The notes beneath the pieces were generated by a model. That model did no database searches and was not told the DNA's origin. It saw only the letters and a list, made by a program, of their open reading frames with translations. Below, piece after piece: positions 1-6,100 of a stretch of 6,100 nucleotides of DNA. Positions within the stretch are counted from its first letter, which is position 1; each line of letters begins with the position of its first letter. The translations under genes and the position numbers were made by a program. This DNA is from Spirochaetales bacterium (GTDB taxonomy: Bacteria > Spirochaetota > Spirochaetia > Sphaerochaetales > Sphaerochaetaceae). Location: the NCBI GenBank assembly GCA_012800465.1, contig JAAZJI010000114.1, positions 1 to 6,100 of the forward strand. The letters are read 5' to 3'.

Positions 1-52
1 ACGCACCGATGAAACTGCCGAGATGGCACGCCCTGATCGTGGGTCTGTACAT
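1..52 (-). CDS. Start of a further leftward gene, possibly a membrane transporter (partial)
   Basis: A reading frame begins with ATG at 52 and runs off the left edge; 17 codons are visible (MYRPTIRACHLGSFIGA). It follows the ATPase gene in the same direction after 27 bases. The ATPase stop codon lies in this same frame, so 52 is the first possible ATG. The residues resemble the N-terminal TI-AC-LG---A pattern at the start of transmembrane helix 1 in some major-facilitator transporters. With so few residues this is only a suggestion. The upstream GGAG sits just two bases from the ATG, closer than is usual for a ribosome binding site, which weakens the case for translation from this start. If real, the gene is probably the third in the leftward operon, and its link to DNA repair would be by co-transcription only. 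Confidence 0.35.
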   Translation of the reverse strand, partial: MYRPTIRACHLGSFIGA

Positions 53-57
53 GGCTC

Positions 58-69
58 CGAGTATACTCG
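58..69. repeat. Perfect 12-base palindrome in the short gap left of the ATPase gene
   Basis: CGAGTATACTCG is a perfect inverted repeat lying between the ATPase stop codon and the ATG of the next leftward frame. It has no loop and no T-run after it, so it is not a convincing terminator. One or two 12-base perfect palindromes are expected by chance in a window this long. A role as an operator is therefore speculative. Confidence 0.3.
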
Positions 70-79
70 ATAATCGGCG

Positions 80-3000
80 TCACGGGTCAAGGATGTGGGA
101 AAGATAGCGCTCCACGACCAGCTGTTCATCGCTTCCGATTTTCAAATCCTCATGTTTTACACTGAGCAAAGAGATGATCTCCTCCTTCGTATACGAGCGC
201 TCCTCGCTGAGGAAACCATTCCTCGTCAGCCACTCGGTGATCGTCTGCAAGGTATCGGAAGAGATGTTCTTGATCTCCTTCTTCTCGGCGATCGCCTGCA
301 GCAGCTCCGATCCGGTGGCCCCGGTACGCTCGACGAAGGCCTCGATGCTCTCGTAGTAGTTGGTCGATCTGTTTATCGCAAGGTCGGGATCTTTCAGGTC
401 CGCTTGAGTCAGGGGTTTCTCCCGGCCCGTCAGGGCGAGACTCCGGGCCTCCTTCAAGAGAAGGAAGCGGCGCGCAAGCGGAGGATGGGTATCGAGCGTC
501 CTCGCCGTTCCCGCCTTGTCCTGGTTCCGCGTCAGGAGCTCGTGCAGCTCGGCGCTGTCGAGACAGAGGTACCACGCCGAAAGGCTCTCGACGGGATCGA
601 AGAGGCCGGCCTGAGGGATCATCAGAGTCTTGGCATATTGATGGTAATCCTCTTCGAAGGGAATCTCCTTTTCGGGAACGGTCTCGGGCGCGGTGAACGG
701 CCGTCTCTCGAGCGCTTCCTTCGAGCGAAGCTGCTCAAGATCGATCACACGAGCGGGAGTTTCCGTCCGGCTTTTAAGCTTGACCACCTCATCGGTCTGG
801 GCCGTCGCATAGAAGACCTGGCGCTCTTCGGCGATCGAACCGATCGCCTCGGCGATCGCCAGCGACCGCGCGTCATCGCTGTTCGCCATGATCTCGTCGA
901 AGAAGATCGGAAGGGCCGTGTTGCTCCCCTCCTCCAGGATTTCCAGGTAGCCCATCCTCAGGGCGAACAGCACCTGGATGCGCGTCCCGCTTGAAAGCTC
1001 CTCAAGGGAAAGCGACCGGTCTTCGACGTGGTCGAACACCCTGAAGTCCTCCTTCCCCGCATTCAGCGAATAGCGGTTGTGGGTGATCCGTCCAAGCCAC
1101 GTGGAAGAGCGCCGGATAACCTCGGGCTGGTGCTCCCGCTCGGTCTCATCCTTCAGGTCGGCGATGATCGAATGGGCAAGCCGTTTTTTGAGGGCGTCCC
1201 GGCGATGGGCATCCAACGCCTCCACCGCGCTCTCGTACTCATACAGCGCCTCCTCATGCTCGGAAGCCCGGCTCGCCAAGCTATGATGCGCCTCCATCTC
1301 GATGGAATGCCTGTACAGCTCCTCAAGCTCCTCCAGCGTCTGTCGGACCGCATCCAGCTCGTTCTCGAACGCATGCCGCTCACTGTCCCGTGCCTCTTCG
1401 ACGATTGGATCGTCGACCTTTTCAAGGGCTCTTCGTTGCAGCTCAAGTTCATCGGCAAGGCTTTTGTACTCCTCGATCCGCCCAAAGAGCGCTTCGGCGA
1501 CCTGCCGGCTCTCGATCCCGTGGCGCTCATACCACGCGCTGCGCTCCTCCTTCGCCTTGGCAAGCCGCTTCTCGGCTTCTTCAAGAGAGACCCGATACCG
1601 CTCAAGGGTTTTTTTTGTATTTTGGGCTTTCTTCAGCCGATCCAGGAATCGGCCGGCTTCACGGACCGCATCATGCTCGAACGTGCATGCGGCAAGCGTT
1701 TCAAGCGCTTTGATCCGCCGATCGAATGAAGATTGAAGATCGGCGACGCCGGCCTCCAGGGAGCGGACGGTGCCAAGCAGGCCCGACCAGATCCGAAGGT
1801 GCTCCCCGACATTGAAGAAGCGCGCCCCCTCCAGCGTGGGGTCGTGCGGAATCCCCAGCGCTTCGTAGACCTCCCGATAGGTGTCAAGGTGCTCCTCGTA
1901 TCTCCTTTTCGCTTCCTCATGCTCCGCCTGGACCTCCTTGTTGACCCGCATCCGTTCCTCGAGCTCGGCAAGCTCGGTGAAGCAGGTCTGAAGAACCTGT
2001 TCGTAGGTAGCCGACGGCGCAAGCTCGAAGTAGCGGATGGACTCCCGGATGTCGACGGGGCGCTGCCGCCTGAGATCCCAGACCACCTTCCGCCCGAGGA
2101 CGGAAAGCAGCATGATCGACAGGGCGCCGAGGACGAGCGGTTCGCGGGCGAAACCCTTCATCCCGAACACGATTCCGGCACCGGTCAACAGGGCGATGAT
2201 GGCGATCAGGATCCAATACACCGCCTGTTCACCCTTTGTCAGCTTCATCTTCCCCGTCGCCTGATCCAGGAGCTTGTGCTTCTGTCCGATCAGCTCGCTC
2301 CGATACTCCTTCTCCTCCTCGGTCGGTTGCGGATAGCGCTTCAGCAGCGTGGATCCGGTCCGGAGGGCGCCGACCAGAACCTCGTCGGTCCGGGCCAGCT
2401 GGCCCAGAGAGGAGAGCATCTTCTTCAGATTCTCCTCCTTCGGCGGTTCGGAAGCGAGCCAGGCGTGTTGCTCGTTCCAGCTCTCCAGCTCGCCCCTCTT
2501 CTTCAGAAGCTCCTCTTGACCGTCCCGGAGCCGGTTTTGGAGGTTTCGCGCTTCATGAAGCTCATCCTCCAGCCGGTCGACCACCTCCTTGTCATCAAGA
2601 AGATCCTCCGACACCGCGAGCTCGGTGAGCGTCCGGCCAAGCTCGGCGATATCCTTGCGATTGGAATCGACGGAATCCTGCGCATCGGCCACCGCTTGTT
2701 CGAGATTGGAAAGCGCATCAAGACTCGTATGTCTCAACGAGGCGAGCCGCTTATCATACTCATGGACCTCCGCTTCCAGCCGCTCGTAGGTCTGTTTCTG
2801 TTCAAGGTAGGAGAGGATCTCCTCCAGCCGCTTCTTCCGCGCCTGAAGCCCGGGCCGGTCGGCCAGGCGGGTTTTCGCCCTCTGAAGCTCTTCTCCGAGC
2901 GCCTTGGCTTCCCGGATCCGGTTCCCGGATTCATTCAGCTTCGCCTTCGCCTCGACGGCGGTTCGCGCCTCCTTGAGCCCTTTGCCTGCGAACTGGGTGA

Positions 3001-3454
3001 TCGTCTCAAGCTCGTTTTCCGCCCGGTCGAGGTCGATCCCCCCTTGCATCTGCCGCTTCGCCGTCTCGAAGAAGACGGTGTGGTGCTGCAGCGCAGGGGC
3101 GACCAGCTCATGGAGGGCGAACCAGTAGGACTCGCGAAACTCCTCGTTGACCCCCGGAAGATCGATGATCGCGCCATCCCGTTGCCGCAACCGCTTCAGG
3201 GCGTTTCCGCTTCGCTCCAGCTCCCAGACCTCCGTCCCGATCCTCAATCGGCCATATGCCTCGCTCCGTGTTCCGGTTTCACGCCGATAGATGAGCGCCC
3301 GGAGGTTTCTCAAGAGCGTGGATTTGCCGATTCCGTTGGGACCGTAGATGATGTTCAGGGAATCGCCGAACTCCTCGATGACGGGGAACATGTTCGCCCC
3401 GAAACCGGGAGCCCGGGCGATCGTGATCGATGTGAGGGTGTATCGCTGCTTCAT
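80..3454 (-). CDS. SbcC/Rad50-like (YhaN-type) SMC-family ATPase with membrane hairpin and C-terminal extension
   Basis: This 1124-residue protein has the split-ATPase plan of SbcC/Rad50. Walker A is GPNGIGKST (residues 38-46). Long charged heptad-rich coiled coils span about 140-345 and 490-770. The ABC signature lies around LSSGT (820-824), followed by RIQVLFALR, and Walker B is LPIFFDE (848-854). The LSSGTR...ALR pattern points to the YhaN branch rather than classical SbcC. The usual H-loop position appears to be Q886 in FYATAQ. Between the coiled coils, where Rad50 has its CxxC zinc hook, are two hydrophobic segments (about 411-432 and 438-455). The only cysteines are 491, 590 and 963, so there is no hook. 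Residues from about 905 to the end are an extension beyond the ATPase fold. The known role of the family is ATP-dependent DNA-end processing with an SbcD/Mre11 nuclease; membrane attachment is inferred. The start overlaps the nuclease stop as ATGA, with GGAGGG just upstream, so translation is probably coupled. Confidence 0.92.
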   Translation of the reverse strand: MKQRYTLTSITIARAPGFGANMFPVIEEFGDSLNIIYGPNGIGKSTLLRNLRALIYRRETGTRSEAYGRLRIGTEVWELERSGNALKRLRQRDGAIIDLPGVNEEFRESYWFALHELVAPALQHHTVFFETAKRQMQGGIDLDRAENELETITQFAGKGLKEARTAVEAKAKLNESGNRIREAKALGEELQRAKTRLADRPGLQARKKRLEEILSYLEQKQTYERLEAEVHEYDKRLASLRHTSLDALSNLEQAVADAQDSVDSNRKDIAELGRTLTELAVSEDLLDDKEVVDRLEDELHEARNLQNRLRDGQEELLKKRGELESWNEQHAWLASEPPKEENLKKMLSSLGQLARTDEVLVGALRTGSTLLKRYPQPTEEEKEYRSELIGQKHKLLDQATGKMKLTKGEQAVYWILIAIIALLTGAGIVFGMKGFAREPLVLGALSIMLLSVLGRKVVWDLRRQRPVDIRESIRYFELAPSATYEQVLQTCFTELAELEERMRVNKEVQAEHEEAKRRYEEHLDTYREVYEALGIPHDPTLEGARFFNVGEHLRIWSGLLGTVRSLEAGVADLQSSFDRRIKALETLAACTFEHDAVREAGRFLDRLKKAQNTKKTLERYRVSLEEAEKRLAKAKEERSAWYERHGIESRQVAEALFGRIEEYKSLADELELQRRALEKVDDPIVEEARDSERHAFENELDAVRQTLEELEELYRHSIEMEAHHSLASRASEHEEALYEYESAVEALDAHRRDALKKRLAHSIIADLKDETEREHQPEVIRRSSTWLGRITHNRYSLNAGKEDFRVFDHVEDRSLSLEELSSGTRIQVLFALRMGYLEILEEGSNTALPIFFDEIMANSDDARSLAIAEAIGSIAEERQVFYATAQTDEVVKLKSRTETPARVIDLEQLRSKEALERRPFTAPETVPEKEIPFEEDYHQYAKTLMIPQAGLFDPVESLSAWYLCLDSAELHELLTRNQDKAGTARTLDTHPPLARRFLLLKEARSLALTGREKPLTQADLKDPDLAINRSTNYYESIEAFVERTGATGSELLQAIAEKKEIKNISSDTLQTITEWLTRNGFLSEERSYTKEEIISLLSVKHEDLKIGSDEQLVVERYLSHILDP
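1609..1616 (-). other. A8 homopolymer (slippery heptamer) inside the ATPase gene
   Basis: On the coding strand the run reads ACA AAA AAA ACC (residues 613-616), which contains the in-frame heptamer A AAA AAA. One extra A in DNA or transcript, or a -1 ribosomal shift, gives AAC CCT TGA. That would truncate the protein near residue 617, before the signature and Walker B. I checked the codons by hand. No downstream pseudoknot or stimulatory Shine-Dalgarno was established, so programmed slippage is only a possibility. Confidence 0.4.
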
Positions 3455-4671
3455 CGTGTTCCCTCCACTTGGTTCATCAACGACTGGAGAACAAGGAGGG
3501 CCTGCTCCTTCGCGATCTTCAGGGCCTCCTCTTCGTCGCCGTAGGAAGCCGTCAGCGGCTGATACGCCCCTGCGCGATAGGAGGCTTTCTCCAGCTCGCC
3601 GTAGGATTCCGCAAGCCGGCGCATCGAATCGGGATCGAGGATCTTCTTGGCCAGCAGGGCCGCCGGACCGCTGCCGCGGGCGATCTCCTCCAGATCCAGA
3701 GGCGGCATCGTCTCATGGTCGTACACCCGGTCCAGGTAGATCGTTCCGTTTGGCAATGTGAACAGCGCGATGTACCGCTCGTCCCCTTCAAGAAGATCTC
3801 GGCCAAGGAGCCGCTGGTCGACGACTCCCCTCAGGTTCAGCCGGATGAACAGGGTGCGATCGGCCTCCCGGGTCAGCTCCCGAAGCTCCCCGGTGATGCG
3901 CCTGCGAACCTCATCCCGGTTTTCTTCATTCTGCAATTCGACGGTGACGGACTCAAAGCGGTAGGGAGCGAGCTCGATCCGTTCGATCCGATCCCATCGG
4001 ATACGGTTCTCGCTCGTGACCAGGTAGGCTCCATGGGCTCCCGTCTCGTTCCGGTCCAATCCGAAGGGCGAGCCGCAGTAGTACACCTCGGCCGAATCGA
4101 CCTTCCCCGGCTTGTGGATGTGTCCAAGCATCCACAGGTCGACTCCGCTGTTCGTAAAGTCATCGATCCTCGTCGGAGCGTAGCCGCTTCTCCCCCCGCC
4201 GAGGTCGGTGTGCAGAAGCCCGAGGGAAAGCTTCGAGGAGTCCGTTTTCACGAACCGGTCGAACGGATTGCCCGTGACGGTCGACTGGGGGAAGGACCAA
4301 CCCACCAGCTCGATCCCGTCGAACTCGACCCGCTCCCAGCTTCCCCCCCGGCCGAGAATCGTCAGGGAGGGGAAATCGACGCTCAATCGGGCGAACACCG
4401 CCGAGTCGTGATTCCCGGCGACCCCGAACACCCTGATTCCCGCCTCGTCGAGGCGGTCAAGCCCGTCCAGGATATGCCCGTAGACGGAGAACCAGAGGTC
4501 ATCGTCGTCCACGACGTCTCCGACGAGGATCAGGGCATCGACATCATGCTCGATCGCGGCATCGACGACCTTCTTCCAGGCGGAGACGCCGGTGAGGCCC
4601 GGAAGCTCCCCCACGCTCGGAATCCTTCCCATGTGGATATCGGCGGTTATCAGCAGTTTCATCTTCCCCAT
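3451..4671 (-). CDS. Metallophosphoesterase, SbcD/Mre11-like (YhaO-type) DNA exonuclease subunit
   Basis: This 406-residue protein is a calcineurin-like phosphoesterase with all the metal-binding blocks in order: ADIHMG (D11, H13), LVGDVVDD (D52), GNHD (N87, H88), LLHTD (H154) and LGHIHKP (H184, H186). These ligands normally hold two Mn(II) ions in SbcD/Mre11 nucleases, so catalytic activity is expected. Residues past about 235 form the C-terminal part, which in this family caps the nuclease and contacts the ATPase; its end (about 350-400) is helical and charged. The length is typical. The start at 4671 is preceded by AAGG seven bases upstream; a second ATG at codon 4 has only a GGGGAAG two bases away, so the first is preferred. 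It is the first gene of the leftward unit and its stop overlaps the ATPase start. The inferred job is the nuclease half of an SbcCD-like complex acting on DNA ends or hairpins in the cytoplasm. Substrate preference cannot be read from sequence. Confidence 0.93.
   Translation of the reverse strand: MGKMKLLITADIHMGRIPSVGELPGLTGVSAWKKVVDAAIEHDVDALILVGDVVDDDDLWFSVYGHILDGLDRLDEAGIRVFGVAGNHDSAVFARLSVDFPSLTILGRGGSWERVEFDGIELVGWSFPQSTVTGNPFDRFVKTDSSKLSLGLLHTDLGGGRSGYAPTRIDDFTNSGVDLWMLGHIHKPGKVDSAEVYYCGSPFGLDRNETGAHGAYLVTSENRIRWDRIERIELAPYRFESVTVELQNEENRDEVRRRITGELRELTREADRTLFIRLNLRGVVDQRLLGRDLLEGDERYIALFTLPNGTIYLDRVYDHETMPPLDLEEIARGSGPAALLAKKILDPDSMRRLAESYGELEKASYRAGAYQPLTASYGDEEEALKIAKEQALLVLQSLMNQVEGTR
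3461..3466 (-). promoter_or_regulatory. Ribosome binding site of the ATPase gene, inside the nuclease gene
   Basis: The leftward strand reads GGAGGG, then AACACG, then ATG. This is a strong Shine-Dalgarno at good spacing, embedded in the last codons of the nuclease gene. It fixes the ATPase start at 3454 and supports coupled translation through the ATGA overlap. Confidence 0.75.
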
Positions 4672-4718
4672 AGACCTACCTTACCGCTTCAGGTATCGTA
4701 GAGCAAGGAGAAACGACC
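4672..4718. promoter_or_regulatory. Divergent intergenic region between the nuclease and yjbQ genes
   Basis: This 47-base gap separates two genes that point away from each other, so both must be transcribed from promoters here or inside the opposite gene's 5' end. I found no convincing sigma-70 boxes. The best rightward pair is TAGACC (4671-4676) and TATCGT (4694-4699) with a 17-base spacer, but transcription would then begin inside the ribosome binding site, which makes it unlikely. A small inverted repeat, TACCT (4677-4681) and AGGTA (4691-4695), is present and is too short to weigh. Confidence 0.35.
4705..4710 (+). promoter_or_regulatory. Ribosome binding site of yjbQ
   Basis: AAGGAG lies eight bases before the ATG at 4719, an ideal spacing. 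It supports that start codon. Confidence 0.8.
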
Positions 4719-5135
4719 ATGAAACACTATCGAAAAGAGTTGAGCTTCCATCTTCCCCATCGGAGAGCTCTGGTGAACATTACTTCTGAAGTTCAAAAAG
4801 CGATCGAAGAAAGCGGTATCCGGGAAGGCCTGGTGCTGATCAACGCGATGCACATCACCTCAAGCGTCTTCATCAACGATGACGAATCGGGCCTCCATCA
4901 CGATTGGGAGGTGTGGCTGGAGGGGCTCGCACCGGAGAAACCCTATGAGCGCTATCGGCACAACGGGTATGAGGACAACGCCGACGCCCACCTGAAGCGG
5001 ACGATCATGGGTCGGGAGACGGTCTGCGCAATCACCGAAGGGAAGCTGGACTTCGGGCCGTGGGAGCAGATCTTCTACTACGAGTTCGACGGCAAGCGGA
5101 CCAAGCGGGTCCTGGTCAAGATCATCGGCGAATGA
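4719..5135 (+). CDS. yjbQ: YjbQ-family protein (UPF0047; secondary thiamine-phosphate synthase enzyme)
   Basis: This is a complete 138-residue protein of the usual family length. Family marks visible are [10 protein letters not shown] (13-22), the AMHITSS segment with H45, the [11 protein letters not shown] block (57-67), the DNADAHLKR block with H91, and the ending [19 protein letters not shown] followed by [10 protein letters not shown]. The family is a small trimeric beta-rich enzyme with clustered conserved histidines and acidic residues. E. coli YjbQ has been reported to have weak thiamine-phosphate synthase activity, but the physiological role is not settled, so the name should be read cautiously. 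No signal peptide is seen; it is expected in the cytoplasm. It is the first gene of the rightward unit and is followed after 37 bases, without a terminator, by the Sua5 gene. No thiamine genes are in view, so context does not support a thiamine role. Confidence 0.93.
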   Translation: MKHYRKELSFHLPHRRALVNITSEVQKAIEESGIREGLVLINAMHITSSVFINDDESGLHHDWEVWLEGLAPEKPYERYRHNGYEDNADAHLKRTIMGRETVCAITEGKLDFGPWEQIFYYEFDGKRTKRVLVKIIGE

Positions 5136-5172
5136 GCTTGAGCCGATCCTCTTTTTCCCGTAGAGTGATGGG

Positions 5173-6100
5173 ATGATCCCCACCGTCGTCGTCACGTCCG
5201 GCACCCTCTATCAGCGGCACGCCGATCTGCTCCATGAGATCGGCGATCTTCGGGTGTACCTGGAGGGGCAGCGGATTCCCTTCCAGGGGGCCGATTACCA
5301 CCTGGAGGAGGGGTTCCGCCTTTCCGCGAGCATCCCCTACCCTATGATCGACTCCTCCGGTTCCTCATTCTTCTTCCACACGATCGAGGAGGTCCTCGCC
5401 TTCATCGGAAGATACCCCCGACCCGCCGTCCAGATCCCTCGACGGATCAGGGAGGCGGCCTCTCTTCTCGCCTCCGGCAAGCTGGTGGCGTTCCCCACCG
5501 AGACGGTCTATGGCTTAGGAGCGGATGCTACGAATGTGGATGCGGTGAGGCGGATCTTCGAAGCGAAGGAACGTCCCGTCTTCGACCCCCTGATCGTCCA
5601 CGTCGCTTTCCTCGAGCAGCTGGAAGGCGTCGTGCTTCAATGGGATGAGCGCGCCCGGACGCTTGCCGAACGCTTCTGGCCCGGGCCGCTCACCCTCGTG
5701 GTGAAGAAGAATCCTGCGATCGACGACCTGGTGACGGCAGGCAGCCGGACCGTCGCGGTCCGGATGCCGGCCAATCCGATCGCCCGCAGCCTCATCGCCC
5801 TAAGCGGCAAGCCGATCGCAGCACCGTCGGCGAACCTCTTCGGACGGACGAGCCCCACGACCGCCGCCCATGTGCACGAGCAGCTTGGCGGGCGGATCGA
5901 TGCGATCGTTGACGGAGGCTCCTGCACCGTCGGCATCGAATCGACCGTCCTCTCCCTTGCAGGGGACGTTCCGACGATCCTCCGCCCGGGGAAGATCGGG
6001 ATGGAGGAGCTTTTGCCGTTCCTGCCTGACCTTCTTCTCGCCCCCCGACCCGGAATCGATGATTCGCCTTTAGCGAGTCCGGGCCTTCTTGATACCCACT
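5173..6100 (+). CDS. sua5: L-threonylcarbamoyladenylate synthase, long Sua5 form with N-terminal extension (3' end beyond window)
   Basis: The frame is open from ATG 5173 to the window edge, giving 309 residues. It makes threonylcarbamoyl-AMP from threonine, bicarbonate and ATP for t6A at position 37 of ANN-decoding tRNAs. The YrdC domain runs from about residue 90 to 285. It shows VAFPTETVYGLG (105-116), KERPVFDPLIVHV (132-144), RFWPGPLTLVV (167-177), APSANLFGRTSPT (217-229), VDGGSCTVGIESTVLS (246-261) and LRPGKIG (270-276). The last residues, SPGLLDTH, match the SPG...HYAP linker of Sua5 proteins, and the final base T fits the tyrosine, so a C-terminal Sua5 domain should follow. The first 90 or so residues precede the usual domain start and I do not recognise them. 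An in-frame TAG at 5161 and no start codon close to the YrdC domain favour 5173. The ribosome binding site is weak (GAGTGAT). Only 37 bases separate it from yjbQ, so the two are probably co-transcribed. Confidence 0.92.
   Translation, partial: MIPTVVVTSGTLYQRHADLLHEIGDLRVYLEGQRIPFQGADYHLEEGFRLSASIPYPMIDSSGSSFFFHTIEEVLAFIGRYPRPAVQIPRRIREAASLLASGKLVAFPTETVYGLGADATNVDAVRRIFEAKERPVFDPLIVHVAFLEQLEGVVLQWDERARTLAERFWPGPLTLVVKKNPAIDDLVTAGSRTVAVRMPANPIARSLIALSGKPIAAPSANLFGRTSPTTAAHVHEQLGGRIDAIVDGGSCTVGIESTVLSLAGDVPTILRPGKIGMEELLPFLPDLLLAPRPGIDDSPLASPGLLDTH

Larger units (their letters stand above)
4660..4760. repeat. Pair of 12-base direct repeats flanking the divergent gap
   Basis: CATCTTCCCCAT occurs exactly at 4660-4671 and again at 4749-4760, 89 bases apart in the same orientation; bases at -2 and -3 also match. 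The left copy covers codons 1-4 of the nuclease gene (read leftward as ATGGGGAAGATG). The right copy encodes residues 11-14 (HLPH) of the YjbQ protein. Both copies are explained by coding, so this may be coincidence. Their placement on each side of the shared upstream region is why they are recorded. Confidence 0.4.

Noticed and set aside
288..859. GCGATCGC octamers (288-295 and 852-859), as in the cyanobacterial HIP1 repeat
   Set aside because: Only two copies noticed, both in Ile/Ala-rich coding of a gene using ATC and GCG codons; far too few for a HIP1-rich genome.
95..994. Open frame (299 codons) on the + strand opposite the 3' part of the ATPase gene
   Set aside because: Arginine- and leucine-rich antisense shadow; no motif or start signal. 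The minus strand here holds the signature motif and Walker B.
1733..3544. Long open frame (603 codons) on the + strand opposite the ATPase gene
   Set aside because: It is a mirror of the GC-rich ATPase codons, rich in L, R, P and G without domain motifs or a ribosome binding site. The minus-strand frame has full ATPase motifs.
4671..4699. Sigma-70-like pair TAGACC-17-TATCGT upstream of yjbQ
   Set aside because: The predicted start of transcription would fall inside the AAGGAG ribosome binding site, and each box matches the consensus at only four of six bases.
3469..4701. Open frame (410 codons) on the + strand opposite the metallophosphoesterase gene
   Set aside because: No recognisable domain; it exactly shadows a gene with all catalytic motifs on the other strand.
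5136..5172. Possible terminator (CTTTTTCCC) between yjbQ and the Sua5 gene
   Set aside because: No stem precedes the short T-run; the two genes are more likely co-transcribed.
4860..5204. Minus-strand open frame opposite yjbQ
   Set aside because: The + strand encodes a full, well-conserved YjbQ protein; the minus frame has no motif and would overlap both neighbours.
5637..5936. Minus-strand open frame within the Sua5 gene
   Set aside because: The + strand carries the conserved YrdC blocks across the whole stretch.

Overview
The window is a compact, GC-rich (roughly 60% G+C by eye) piece of bacterial chromosome. There is no gene-free stretch longer than about 50 bases, and no phage, insertion-sequence, CRISPR or RNA-gene signal. 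The species cannot be named from this sequence. The SbcCD-like pair is of the YhaO/YhaN kind best known from Bacillota, but such pairs and the other genes occur in several phyla, so any phylum assignment would be a guess.

Two transcription units diverge from a 47-base gap at 4672-4718. The leftward unit encodes a calcineurin-like metallophosphoesterase of the SbcD/Mre11/YhaO type (4671 to 3451). This overlaps by four bases (ATGA) a 1124-residue SMC-like ATPase of the SbcC/Rad50/YhaN type (3454 to 80). After a 27-base gap, a further leftward reading frame starts at 52 and leaves the window. Its 17 visible residues resemble the start of some major-facilitator transporters, but this is weak. The ATPase and nuclease most likely form one ATP-driven DNA-end-processing complex.

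The rightward unit encodes a YjbQ-family protein (4719-5135) and, 37 bases later, an L-threonylcarbamoyladenylate synthase of the long Sua5 form (5173 to beyond 6100). The Sua5 gene is cut by the window edge right at the SPG...HY linker that leads into the C-terminal Sua5 domain. These are housekeeping-type genes for t6A tRNA modification and a small conserved enzyme.

The points most worth following up are four. The SbcC-like protein carries two predicted membrane helices where Rad50/SbcC carries its zinc hook, and has no CxxC. It also has about 220 extra residues after the ATPase fold, which include a possible winged-helix segment. The Sua5 protein has about 90 unrecognised residues ahead of its YrdC domain. 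An A8 slippery run lies inside the ATPase gene. I found no clear evidence of a wholly new multi-gene system; the candidate novelty is the domain architecture of known families.
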